A DNA stretch of 11,388 bases, from NCBI GenBank assembly GCA_023412435.1, contig JAEYNS010000183.1:1-11388 (forward strand). Reading direction: 5' to 3'. The notes beneath the pieces are model-generated. The model saw only the letters and a list, made by a program, of their open reading frames with translations. It did not search any database and had not been told where the DNA came from. The translations under genes were made by a program, and so were the position numbers. Source of the stretch: Actinomycetes bacterium (GTDB lineage: Bacteria; Actinomycetota; Actinomycetes; Propionibacteriales; Propionibacteriaceae). Of this stretch, positions 1 through 6,900 are shown piece after piece (position 1 is the stretch's first letter; every line of letters begins with the position of its first letter).

Positions 1-1
1 C

Positions 2-2053
2 ATCCAGGCCGAGGGCGTCGGGGTCTGCGTCAAGCACTTCGTCGGCAACGAGTCGGAGACCCTGCGCACCGAGTACCTGGCCCGGATGGACCAGCGGACC
101 CTGCGCGAGGTCTACCTGGCGCCCTTCGAGCACATCGTGCGCGAGTCGCGGCCGTGGAGCCTGATGGCCGCGTACAACCGGCTCGACGACACCGTGGAGT
201 CGGCTCCTGCGGTGGCCCACCACGGGTTGCTGACCGGCGTCCTCAAGGACGAATGGGGCTTCGACGGCGCGGTCATCAGCGACTGGACGGCCGCGCGCAG
301 CACCGTCGAGCCGGCGTTGGGGGGACTCGACTTGGTGATGCCCGGACCGGCGGGGCCGTGGTCGCAGGGGCAACTGCTGGCCGCGGTCACCAGCGGCGCG
401 GTGCCCGAGGAGGTCATCGACGACAAGGTGCTGCGGCTGCTGCTGCTGGCCAGCCGGGTGGGCAAGCTGGACGGCTACCCCGAGCCGGTGCCCGCGGCGG
501 CGGTGACCGACGCCGACCGGCTGATCCGTCACCTCGCCGGCCGCGCGGTGGTGGTGCTCGCCGACGCCGACGGTTCGCTGCCGGTCGCCGACCCGCTCGG
601 GGTCGACTCGATAGCGCTGATCGGCCCCAACGCCGTCGAGCCCTTCGTCCAGGGCGGCGGCTCGGCGCTGGTCAACCCCACCGCCGTCCAGGCTGCGGCC
701 GAGGCCTTCGCCGCCGCCTTCCCCTCCGCTCGGGTCACCCTGAGCCGGGGTGCCCATTCCCGGGTCACCCCGCCGGCCGCCGCCGATCAGCGGCTGGTCG
801 ACCCGGTGACAGGGACGTCCGGCGCCCTCGTCCAGCTCCTGGCCGCCGACGGCGCGGTGGTCGAGGAACGCAGGGGCGTCGGCGCCGCCATCTACTGGCG
901 CGGCGGGCTGCCCGCAGGGGCCACCCGGGTCCGGCTGCGTGCCGACCTGATCCTCGACGAGGAGGGTGAGCACTGGGTCGGGTTCGGCACCCCCGGCGCC
1001 CACCGGGTGTGGGTCAACGGCGAGCAGGTGTGGGCGGACGATACCGAGCTGACGGGCGGTGAGGTGCTGCTGCGCACCCTGCATCACGCCCCCGCCTTCC
1101 ACGGGGTGACCGTCGCAGGTCCGGGGGTGGCCCACCTCGTGGCCGAGGCGCAGCTGTTCCGTGACACCGACTGGGACACCTTCGCCAGGGCTGTCGTCCA
1201 CCATCTGCCCCCCGAGCCCGGACCCGAGGAACTGCTCGCCGAGGCGGTCGCCGCGGCCACCGCCGCCGATCTGGCGGTGGTGGTGGTCGGCACCAACGAC
1301 CAGGTCGAGTCGGAGGGCTTCGACCGCCCGGACCTCGACCTGCCGGGCCGCCAGAACGACCTGGTCGAGGCGGTGCTGGACGCCCGCCCGGACGCGGTCG
1401 TCGTGGTGAACGCGGGCGCCCCCGTGGTGCTGCCCTGGCTGGACCGTGCGCGCACGGTGCTGTGGGGCTGGTTCGGTGGCCAGGAGGGGTTGCGCGGGGT
1501 GGCTGACGTGCTCTCCGGGATCACCGAGCCGACCGGACGACTGCCCTGGACGCTGCCCGCCCGCTACGCGGACGTCCCGGTGCCGGACGCCATCCCTGTC
1601 GGTGAGGACCTGGTGGTCGACTACGCCGAGGGGATCGACGTCGGGTACCGCGGCTGGTTGCGGGCCGGCCGCACCCCTGCCCGTCCGTTCGGCTTCGGGC
1701 TCGGCTGGACCACCTGGTCGTACGGCAGCCCGCGGGTCGCCGCCGATGCCGACGACGTCCGGGTCGAGGTGGAGATCACGAACACGGGGCCGCGAGCCGG
1801 ACGCGAGACGGTGCAGGTCTACCTGTCCGGGCCGGACGCGGGCCCCGTCCGCCCGGTGCGCTGGCTGGCGGGCTTCACCGGCGTGCAGGCGGCGCCCGGG
1901 CAGACCGTGACCGCGTCCGTCGACGTGCCGGCGCGGGCCTTCCAGGTCTGGGACGCCGCAGCCGGCGCCTGGACCACCCCGGCGGGGGAGTACCGGCTGG
2001 TCGTCGCCCACGACCTCGCCGACCACCGGGGGAGCGTCACCGTCGGCCGGTGA
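2..2053 (+). CDS. Glycoside hydrolase family 3 beta-glucosidase with PA14-like insert (5' end outside window)
   Basis: The open frame runs from the first complete codon of the window, so the true start lies upstream; about 683 residues are visible and perhaps 100-200 are missing. Numbering from the first visible codon, a KHFVGN motif (residues 11-16) and the VISDW motif with the predicted nucleophile Asp94 (bases 281-283) belong to the GH3 N-terminal barrel. The C-terminal GH3 domain begins near residue 180 and is interrupted at about 274-383 by a beta-rich segment resembling a PA14 carbohydrate-binding insert. It resumes with an ESEGFDR motif (about 436-442) that should hold the acid/base glutamate. 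A fibronectin III-like domain follows (about 576-683). GH3 enzymes of this layout remove terminal beta-linked glucose or related sugars; the exact substrate cannot be read from the sequence. Secretion cannot be judged without the N-terminus. It converges on the next gene and is not part of the ceb-like operon transcript. Confidence 0.93.
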   Translation: MQAEGVGVCVKHFVGNESETLRTEYLARMDQRTLREVYLAPFEHIVRESRPWSLMAAYNRLDDTVESAPAVAHHGLLTGVLKDEWGFDGAVISDWTAARSTVEPALGGLDLVMPGPAGPWSQGQLLAAVTSGAVPEEVIDDKVLRLLLLASRVGKLDGYPEPVPAAAVTDADRLIRHLAGRAVVVLADADGSLPVADPLGVDSIALIGPNAVEPFVQGGGSALVNPTAVQAAAEAFAAAFPSARVTLSRGAHSRVTPPAAADQRLVDPVTGTSGALVQLLAADGAVVEERRGVGAAIYWRGGLPAGATRVRLRADLILDEEGEHWVGFGTPGAHRVWVNGEQVWADDTELTGGEVLLRTLHHAPAFHGVTVAGPGVAHLVAEAQLFRDTDWDTFARAVVHHLPPEPGPEELLAEAVAAATAADLAVVVVGTNDQVESEGFDRPDLDLPGRQNDLVEAVLDARPDAVVVVNAGAPVVLPWLDRARTVLWGWFGGQEGLRGVADVLSGITEPTGRLPWTLPARYADVPVPDAIPVGEDLVVDYAEGIDVGYRGWLRAGRTPARPFGFGLGWTTWSYGSPRVAADADDVRVEVEITNTGPRAGRETVQVYLSGPDAGPVRPVRWLAGFTGVQAAPGQTVTASVDVPARAFQVWDAAAGAWTTPAGEYRLVVAHDLADHRGSVTVGR

Positions 2054-2062
2054 GCATCGCGG

Positions 2063-3055
2063 TCAGCCGCGGGCGATCCGGGTGAGCTCGTCCAGGCCGG
2101 CGTCCAGCTCGGGATCCTCGGTGCGCAGGTCGGGATGGGCCTCGAAGGTCGCCACGATCTCGCGCGCCCCCGCGGCGAACGGGACGCGCTGGGCGAAGCC
2201 GGGCCGCAGTTCGCGCACCTTGGAGTTGTCGAAGACGACCGAGTGGGCCTTGTCGCCGAGCAGGCCGGGCCCCAGATCGGGGAGGACCCGGGCGATCGTC
2301 TCGCTCGCGACGTGCACCAGCTCGACATCGGGCACCCCTGCCGCCGTGGCGAGCTGCCGCGCGATCGCGTCCCAGGGCAGGACCTCGTCGCCGGTGATGT
2401 GGTAGGTCTCCCCGATCGCCGCGGGCCGGGCCAGCAACCCGGCGTAGCTGTAGGCGAAGTCGGTGGCATGGGTGAGCGTCCACAAGCTGGTGCCGTCGCC
2501 GTGGACGACCATCGGCTTGCCTGCCCGCGCCCTCGCCAGCTGTCGCCAGCCACCGTCCAGCGGCACCCGGAAACCGTCGTAGGTGTGGGAGGGGCGCACG
2601 ATCGTGACCGGGTAGCCGTCGGCGCGGTACCGCGCGGTGAGGAGTTCCTCGCAGGCGATCTTGTCGCGCGAGTACTGCCGGAACGGGTTGCGGACCGGCG
2701 AGGACTCCCGGATCGGCAGCGACCCGACCGGCTTGGCGTAGACCGAGGCCGAGGATGTGAACAGGTACTGCCCGACCCGTCCGGCCAGCAGGTCGAGGTT
2801 GCGCGCCAGCCGGTCGGGGGTGAAGCTCATGAAATCGGCCACCGCGTCGAACGCGCGGCCTGCGAGCGCGTCGGCCACCGCCGCCGTGTCGTCGAGGTCC
2901 GCGCGCAGTTCCTCCACCCCGTCCGGAAGCGGACGCAGGGTCGCGCTCCGTCCGCGGTTCGGCACGCTCACGCGGTAACCGAGGCCGACGGCCTCCCGCA
3001 CGCAGGCCGCACTGATGGTTCCGGTGCCCCCGATGAACAGCACGCTGGGTTCCAT
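2063..3055 (-). CDS. NAD(P)-dependent epimerase/dehydratase-type SDR oxidoreductase
   Basis: This 330-residue protein has a Rossmann nucleotide-binding start, FIGGTGTIS (residues 7-15), an acidic turn near residues 51-56, an SSASVY strand (101-106) with candidate catalytic serines, and a YxxxK catalytic pair at Tyr128/Lys132. These are hallmarks of the extended short-chain dehydrogenase/epimerase superfamily, which acts on nucleotide sugars, sugars or other small alcohols/ketones. The third glycine of the GxxGxxG loop is replaced by Ser15. The frame stays open upstream to 3232, but that extension is arginine-rich and lacks protein-like character, whereas ATG 3055 is preceded by an excellent ribosome binding site; I therefore chose 3055. 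The gene converges on the GH3 gene with 9 bases between stops and diverges from the sugar operon. A role in sugar metabolism is only inferred from neighbours; the substrate is unknown. Confidence 0.88.
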   Translation of the reverse strand: MEPSVLFIGGTGTISAACVREAVGLGYRVSVPNRGRSATLRPLPDGVEELRADLDDTAAVADALAGRAFDAVADFMSFTPDRLARNLDLLAGRVGQYLFTSSASVYAKPVGSLPIRESSPVRNPFRQYSRDKIACEELLTARYRADGYPVTIVRPSHTYDGFRVPLDGGWRQLARARAGKPMVVHGDGTSLWTLTHATDFAYSYAGLLARPAAIGETYHITGDEVLPWDAIARQLATAAGVPDVELVHVASETIARVLPDLGPGLLGDKAHSVVFDNSKVRELRPGFAQRVPFAAGAREIVATFEAHPDLRTEDPELDAGLDELTRIARG

Positions 3056-3058
3056 GCC

Positions 3059-3066
3059 CACCTCCT
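3059..3066 (-). promoter_or_regulatory. Ribosome binding site fixing the SDR start
   Basis: On the minus strand the sequence reads AGGAGGTG, with AGGAGG ending 5 bases before ATG 3055. It is a near-perfect Shine-Dalgarno match and decides against the longer upstream reading of the same frame. Confidence 0.85.
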
Positions 3067-3492
3067 GGTCGCCGGCGGTGCGCCGTCGCCCGCCGAACCC
3101 AGTCTGGCGCATCCCTCGCGTCCTCGTCCGCGCACGCAGTCCGACGTGCGCCCGGCGAGGCCGCGGATCTCGTCGAGGGCCGTGGGCATGGCGGTCGCGC
3201 GGTGCCGTGTCGCGTATGGGGTCGCCGTCCACCCACAGAGCCGCTCAGCGACCTCTGCCGGCGGGGGTGGCTGAACTGACCCGCCCGGAAACCGGTAGGT
3301 GATCGCGAGCCGAGGGAGCATTGCCCTCGAGGGCCCATCAGCAACCGGCTTCGGGAGAGGGCCGGGGCCGGGGGTTCGCACTGGCGGGTTGGACCTGAGG
3401 CCCCCAGCGGTCGATGGTTGCGCCCGGTGCGGCTGGACACCGGCGGGTGCGGACCGTTATCGAACTGCAACCGTCGAGCTTGTCGGATGGAC
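3067..3492. other. Divergent intergenic region without a recognised gene
   Basis: This stretch of about 426 bases lies between the SDR ribosome binding site and the operon promoter. Short open frames exist on both strands, but their translations are rich in Arg, Gly and Pro with no recognisable domain or good ribosome binding site. It must hold the promoter of the SDR gene, but I see no convincing -35/-10 pair on the minus strand. A 12-base perfect palindrome at 3323-3334 is listed separately. No tRNA, CRISPR or insertion-sequence structure is visible. Confidence 0.6.
3323..3334. repeat. 12-base perfect palindrome in the intergenic region
   Basis: GCCCTCGAGGGC reads identically on both strands. 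It lies about 270 bases upstream of the SDR start and about 160 bases upstream of the sugar-operon promoter, and could be a regulator binding site. In such G+C-rich DNA, 12-base palindromes also arise by chance, so the functional reading is weak. Confidence 0.25.
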
Positions 3493-3522
3493 TTGACGCT
3501 GAGAGCGCTCTCAGCGTTGAAT
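3493..3522 (+). promoter_or_regulatory. Sigma-A-type promoter of the beta-glucoside uptake operon
   Basis: TTGACG at 3493-3498 matches the -35 consensus at five of six positions. An 18-base spacer separates it from TTGAAT at 3517-3522, which matches TATAAT at four of six. The predicted transcription start is near 3528-3531, giving a leader of about 60 bases before ATG 3592. The two operators lie in the spacer and over the expected start site, which supports the assignment. No mapped transcript is available from the sequence. Confidence 0.55.
3496..3517. promoter_or_regulatory. LacI/CebR-type operator O1 (22-base perfect palindrome)
   Basis: The 14-base core TGAGAGCGCTCTCA (3500-3513) is perfectly symmetric, and the symmetry continues four bases on each side to make a 22-base perfect inverted repeat centred between 3506 and 3507. 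The central GAGCGCTC matches the CebR box known from Streptomyces (TGGGAGCGCTCCCA), with one change per half-site. It fills the spacer between the -35 and -10 elements, so a bound repressor would block RNA polymerase. The LacI-family gene at the end of this operon is the natural candidate to bind it. Confidence 0.85.
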
Positions 3523-3535
3523 GGGAGCGCTCTCA
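3522..3535. promoter_or_regulatory. LacI/CebR-type operator O2
   Basis: TGGGAGCGCTCTCA has one half-site identical to the published Streptomyces CebR half-site (TGGGAGC) and one identical to the half-site of O1 (TGAGAGC, read on the other strand). Its centre is exactly 22 bases from the centre of O1, about two helical turns, placing both on the same DNA face. It covers the end of the -10 element and the predicted transcription start. Confidence 0.8.
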
Positions 3536-3591
3536 GAGCTGCCCCTCGTGTGGGGGGCTCAGCGCGGTAGTCCACTGACGAAGGAGTCCAG

Positions 3592-4911
3592 ATGCGCTCT
3601 CAATCCCTGCTGCGAGGAACGGCTGCCGCCGCAGTCGCAGCATTCATGCTGGTCGGCTGCTCGACCCCGGCACCGGCTCCGAGCCCGACGGAGCCCGGCG
3701 CGTCCGAGCCCGCCAGCTCGGCTCCCGCCGAGAAGATCACCCTCACCGTCTCGGTGTTCAACGAGATGGGCTACGAGAACGTGATCGCCGGCTACACCGA
3801 ACTCAACCCGAACGTCGAGGTCAAGCTCGATCGTGCGGCGACCTCCGACGAGGCCCGCGAGAAGTACATGACCGGTCTGGCCGCCGGCTCCGGCATGGCC
3901 GACGTGGCCGCTGTCGAGGTCGACTGGCTGCCGGAGATCATGGAGAACGCCGACCTGCTGACCGACCTCACCAGTGACTCGGTGAAGGGCCGCTGGCTCG
4001 ACTGGAAGGTCGCCCAGGCGACCACCCCCGACGGCAAGCTGGTCGGCTACGGCACCGACATCGGCCCCGAGGGCGTCTGCTACCGCGCCGACCTGTTCGA
4101 GAAGGCCGGTCTCCCGACCGACCGCGACGAGGTCGCCAAGGCGCTCGGCAGCACCTGGGATGACTACTTCAACCTGGGCAAGCAGTTCGTCGCCAAGTCC
4201 GACTCCGCCTGGTTCGATTCCGCTGACGCGATCTTCCAGGGCATGGTGAACCAGCTCGAGAACCCGTTCTCGTCGACCATGCCGGAGGAGACCCTCATCC
4301 CGCTCGAGGAGAACACCCAGATCAAGTCGATCTACGACCAGATCATCAAGGCCGCCCAGGACGACAAGCTGTCGGCGAACCTTCAGCAGTGGCAGCCCGA
4401 CTGGCAGAACGCCTTCCAGAACAACGGCTTCGCCACCATGCTGTGCCCGGGCTGGATGCTCGGTGTCATCGAGGGCAACGCCAAGGGCGTCGAGGGCTGG
4501 GACATCGCCCCGGCATTCCCCGGCGGCGGCGGCAACTGGGGCGGCTCCTTCCTGACCGTTCCGGCGCAGGGTGCGCACGTCGAGGAGGCCAAGAAGCTGG
4601 CCGACTGGATGACCGCTCCCGAGCAGCAGATCAAGGCCTTCAAGGACAAGGGCACCTTCCCGAGCCAGGTCGAGGCCCTCACCAGCCAGGACCTGCTCAG
4701 CGTGACCAACGCGTTCTTCAACGACGCCCCGACCGGCCAGATCCTCGCTGACCGCGCCAAGGCCGTCACCGTGGTTCCGTTCAAGGGCCCGAACTACTTC
4801 GCGTACCGGGCCGCCATCTCCAACGCGATCAACCGTGTGGACGTCGACAAGTCGGCCAACGCGGCTGACTCGTGGGCGACTGCCGCCGCGGACATCAAGG
4901 CACTCGGCTAA
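3592..4911 (+). CDS. cebE: Lipoprotein solute-binding protein of a beta-glucoside/cellobiose ABC importer (CebE-like)
   Basis: This 439-residue protein would capture an oligosaccharide outside the membrane and deliver it to the two permeases encoded next. The N-terminus has a basic start, a hydrophobic Ala-rich core and a lipobox LVGC with the lipidated Cys23, followed by a Pro/Ala/Ser-rich tether to about residue 47. The rest is a family 1 (CUT1) extracellular binding protein, with features such as GPEGVCYRADLFEKAGLP in the middle of the chain. The start ATG is preceded by AAGGAG at 3581-3586. It is the first gene after the operator-controlled promoter. Codons look strongly optimised (Lys AAG, Phe TTC, Asn AAC), fitting high expression. 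Cellobiose or a related beta-glucoside is inferred from the GH1 neighbour and CebR-type operators; xylo- or other beta-oligosaccharides are alternatives. The symbol is by analogy. Confidence 0.88.
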   Translation: MRSQSLLRGTAAAAVAAFMLVGCSTPAPAPSPTEPGASEPASSAPAEKITLTVSVFNEMGYENVIAGYTELNPNVEVKLDRAATSDEAREKYMTGLAAGSGMADVAAVEVDWLPEIMENADLLTDLTSDSVKGRWLDWKVAQATTPDGKLVGYGTDIGPEGVCYRADLFEKAGLPTDRDEVAKALGSTWDDYFNLGKQFVAKSDSAWFDSADAIFQGMVNQLENPFSSTMPEETLIPLEENTQIKSIYDQIIKAAQDDKLSANLQQWQPDWQNAFQNNGFATMLCPGWMLGVIEGNAKGVEGWDIAPAFPGGGGNWGGSFLTVPAQGAHVEEAKKLADWMTAPEQQIKAFKDKGTFPSQVEALTSQDLLSVTNAFFNDAPTGQILADRAKAVTVVPFKGPNYFAYRAAISNAINRVDVDKSANAADSWATAAADIKALG

Positions 4912-4925
4912 GTTCACCTGTTGAA

Positions 4926-4960
4926 GGCCGGGATCAGGGCTCTGCGCCCTGGTCCCGGCC
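4926..4960 (+). terminator. Intra-operon hairpin after the binding-protein gene
   Basis: Arms GGCCGGGATCAGGGC (4926-4940) and GCCCTGGTCCCGGCC (4946-4960) form a 15-pair stem with a single G-U wobble and a five-base loop. No T-tract follows, so it is not a classical strong terminator. Its place in the 85-base gap after the binding-protein gene and before the permease gene suggests partial termination or 3'-end mRNA protection, giving more binding protein than permease. That effect is inferred; the structure itself is visible. Confidence 0.75.
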
Positions 4961-4985
4961 CCGCCACCCTTTGCCGTCCCGCGTC

Positions 4986-4992
4986 GGAGGAG
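4986..4992 (+). promoter_or_regulatory. Ribosome binding site fixing the GTG start of the first permease
   Basis: GGAGGAG ends four bases before GTG 4997, supporting the non-ATG start of the first permease gene. It lies after the hairpin, so it remains accessible in the folded transcript. Confidence 0.75.
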
Positions 4993-4996
4993 TCCC

Positions 4997-5983
4997 GTGA
5001 CCACACACACCGCGCCGGCCCCGATGTCCTGGCGCACCCGGCTGAGCCGATGGGACGTCAAGTCGGCGCCCTACCTCTACATCGCGCCGTTCTTCCTGTT
5101 GTTCGCCCTGGTCGGCGCCTTCCCGCTGCTGTACACCGCCTTCGTCTCCGTCCACGAGTGGGGCCTGGTCACCGGGAACAAGGGCTTCATCGGCCTCGAG
5201 AACTACGCCTACGTCCTCGACCAGCCCCGGTTCTGGCAGGCGCTGGGCAACACCTTCAGCATCTTCGTGCTCTCCTCGGTCCCCCAGATCATCCTCGCGA
5301 CCATCATCGCCGCCGTTCTGGACGCCAACCTGCGCGCCAAGACCTTCTGGCGGATGGGCGTCCTCGTGCCCTACGTGGTGGCGCCGGTGGCGGTGGGCCT
5401 GATCTTCAACCAGATGTTCGCCGACCAGTCCGGTCTGGTGAACGCGGTACTGACCAGCATCGGGCTGGATCCGATCAGCTGGCACGGCCAGTCCTTCCCG
5501 TCCCATGTCGCGATCGCGACCATGGTGAACTTCCGCTGGACCGGTTACAACGCCCTGATCATCCTTGCCGCCATGCAGGCCATCCCGCGCGACGTGATCG
5601 AAGCCGCCGTCGTGGACGGGGCCTCGCGGATCCGCACCTTCTTCTCGATCACCATCCCGCTGCTGCGGCCCACGCTGATCTTCGTGATCCTCACCTCGAC
5701 CATCGGCGGCCTGCAGATCTTCGACGAGCCGCGGATGTTCGACCAGATCGGACTTGGCGGCAACGACCGGCAGTGGATGACGATCACCATGTACATGTAC
5801 GAGCTCGGCTGGAACAGCCAGCGCAGCTTCGGTCGCGCCGCGGCGGTGGCCTGGATCCTCTTCATCGTCATCGTGGTGTTCGCCCTGATCAACTACTACC
5901 TGACCAGCCGGATCTCCAGCACCGGATCGGCCAACCCCAACGCCCGCACGGCTCGCCGCACCCGGAAGGGAGGCGCCCGATGA
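4997..5983 (+). CDS. cebF: Sugar ABC transporter permease, CUT1 family (CebF-like)
   Basis: This 328-residue inner-membrane protein begins with GTG after a good ribosome binding site. Hydrophobic segments are visible at about residues 27-52, 86-108, 119-140, 172-196, 221-240 and 282-302, the six-helix layout of MalF-type permeases without the extra MalF insert. The EAA loop that docks to the ATPase is clear at about 202-225 (EAAVVDGASRIRTFF followed by Pro residues). The C-terminus is a basic tail. It forms the membrane channel together with the next gene product and takes substrate from the upstream lipoprotein. Its stop codon overlaps the next start as ATGA, so the pair is translationally coupled. 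The symbol is by analogy with Streptomyces cebF; the substrate is inferred from context. Confidence 0.9.
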   Translation: MTTHTAPAPMSWRTRLSRWDVKSAPYLYIAPFFLLFALVGAFPLLYTAFVSVHEWGLVTGNKGFIGLENYAYVLDQPRFWQALGNTFSIFVLSSVPQIILATIIAAVLDANLRAKTFWRMGVLVPYVVAPVAVGLIFNQMFADQSGLVNAVLTSIGLDPISWHGQSFPSHVAIATMVNFRWTGYNALIILAAMQAIPRDVIEAAVVDGASRIRTFFSITIPLLRPTLIFVILTSTIGGLQIFDEPRMFDQIGLGGNDRQWMTITMYMYELGWNSQRSFGRAAAVAWILFIVIVVFALINYYLTSRISSTGSANPNARTARRTRKGGAR

Positions 5984-6900
5984 GCGCCACCACCGACATG
6001 TCGATCCCGATGATCGAGCAGATCGCGGGCAAGGGCGCTGCCCGGGCCGCGCGGCGCAAGCGCGGCCTCGACCAGGGCGTCCGCAAGCCGGGCTGGGTGA
6101 CCTACGTGCTGCTGGGGATCATCCTCCTGATCTCGGCGTTCCCGCTGTACTACGCCTTCCTGCTGGCCTCCACCAACGCCGGCTACATCGCGCAGAACCC
6201 GATTCCGTCGCTGATCCCGCAGGGGGAGCTGGTCGCCAACGTCACCCGCGTGCTCAGCTCGGACATCAAGTTCTGGCAGGCGGTCCTCAACTCGATCATC
6301 ATCGCCGTGGTGACCTCCGTGACGGTCGTGTTCTTCTCCACCCTCGCCGGGTTCAGCTTCTCCAAGCTCACCTTCCGCGGCCGCAACGGCCTGCTGGCCT
6401 TCGTGATCGGCACCATGGCCGTCCCGACCCAGCTCGGCATCATCCCGCTGTTCATCGTGATGGCCCAGCTCGGTCTGGTCCGCAATGTGCTGGCCGTCAT
6501 CATTCCCGGCCTGGTCACCGCCTTCGGCGTGTTCTGGATGACCCAGTACCTGTCCGAGGCGCTGCCCTTCGAACTGGTCGAAGCCGCCCGGGTCGACGGC
6601 TGCTCGATGATCAGGACCTTCTGGCACGTCGCCCTGCCCGCCGCCCGGCCGGCGGCGGCGATGCTGGCGCTGTTCACCTTCGTGGCGTCCTGGACCAACT
6701 TCTTCTGGCCCTTCGTCGTGCTGGGCTCGGCGAATCCGACCCTGCCGGTCGCCCTGCAGTTGCTCCAGGCGTCCTACTTCAAGGACATGGCCCTGATCAT
6801 GGCCGGTGTCGTGCTCGCCACCGTCCCGCTGCTCATCGTGTTCATCTTCGCGGGCAAGCAGTTGGTGTCGGGCATCATGCAGGGTGCCGTGAAGGGATGA
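5980..6900 (+). CDS. cebG: Sugar ABC transporter permease, CUT1 family (CebG-like)
   Basis: The 306-residue protein starts at the ATG that overlaps the preceding stop; GGAAGGGAGG at 5964-5973 is its ribosome binding site. The same frame is open further upstream to 4921, but that part is an out-of-frame shadow of the first permease. A basic cytoplasmic N-terminus (about 20-37) precedes helices near 39-63, 102-124, 138-160, 168-188, 224-246 and 272-293. The EAA loop lies at about 201-224 (EAARVDGCSMIRTFW). It is the MalG-type partner of the CebF-like permease in the cytoplasmic membrane. No ATP-binding subunit is encoded in the operon, so a shared MsiK-type ATPase from elsewhere probably drives import (known for Streptomyces CebEFG, inferred here). 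It overlaps the GH1 gene by ATGA. Confidence 0.9.
   Translation: MSATTDMSIPMIEQIAGKGAARAARRKRGLDQGVRKPGWVTYVLLGIILLISAFPLYYAFLLASTNAGYIAQNPIPSLIPQGELVANVTRVLSSDIKFWQAVLNSIIIAVVTSVTVVFFSTLAGFSFSKLTFRGRNGLLAFVIGTMAVPTQLGIIPLFIVMAQLGLVRNVLAVIIPGLVTAFGVFWMTQYLSEALPFELVEAARVDGCSMIRTFWHVALPAARPAAAMLALFTFVASWTNFFWPFVVLGSANPTLPVALQLLQASYFKDMALIMAGVVLATVPLLIVFIFAGKQLVSGIMQGAVKG

Noticed and set aside
3056..3232. N-terminal extension of the SDR protein to ATG 3232
   Set aside because: The 59 extra residues are Arg-rich and precede the usual Rossmann beginning; AGGAGGTG directly before ATG 3055 marks the real start.
3536..3560. Possible leader hairpin (GAGC/GCTC with CCCC/GGGG) in the operon 5' untranslated region
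   Set aside because: Pairing needs an internal loop and is short. It does not match a known riboswitch class and does not cover the ribosome binding site at 3581-3586.
2037..3575. 512-codon open frame on the minus strand covering the SDR gene and intergenic region
   Set aside because: It overlaps the SDR gene in another frame, and its translation is dominated by Arg, Gly, Pro and Ala without any domain; the SDR frame has Rossmann and YxxxK motifs and a strong ribosome binding site.
3559..5061. 500-codon open frame on the minus strand opposite the binding-protein gene
   Set aside because: It is antisense to a gene with a clear lipobox and family features. Long antisense frames are expected in high-G+C coding DNA, and this one shows no motif.
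4921..5979. Upstream extension of the second permease frame to 4921
   Set aside because: This part is an out-of-frame reading of the hairpin and of the first permease. The real start is the ATG at 5980 with GGAAGGGAGG before it.
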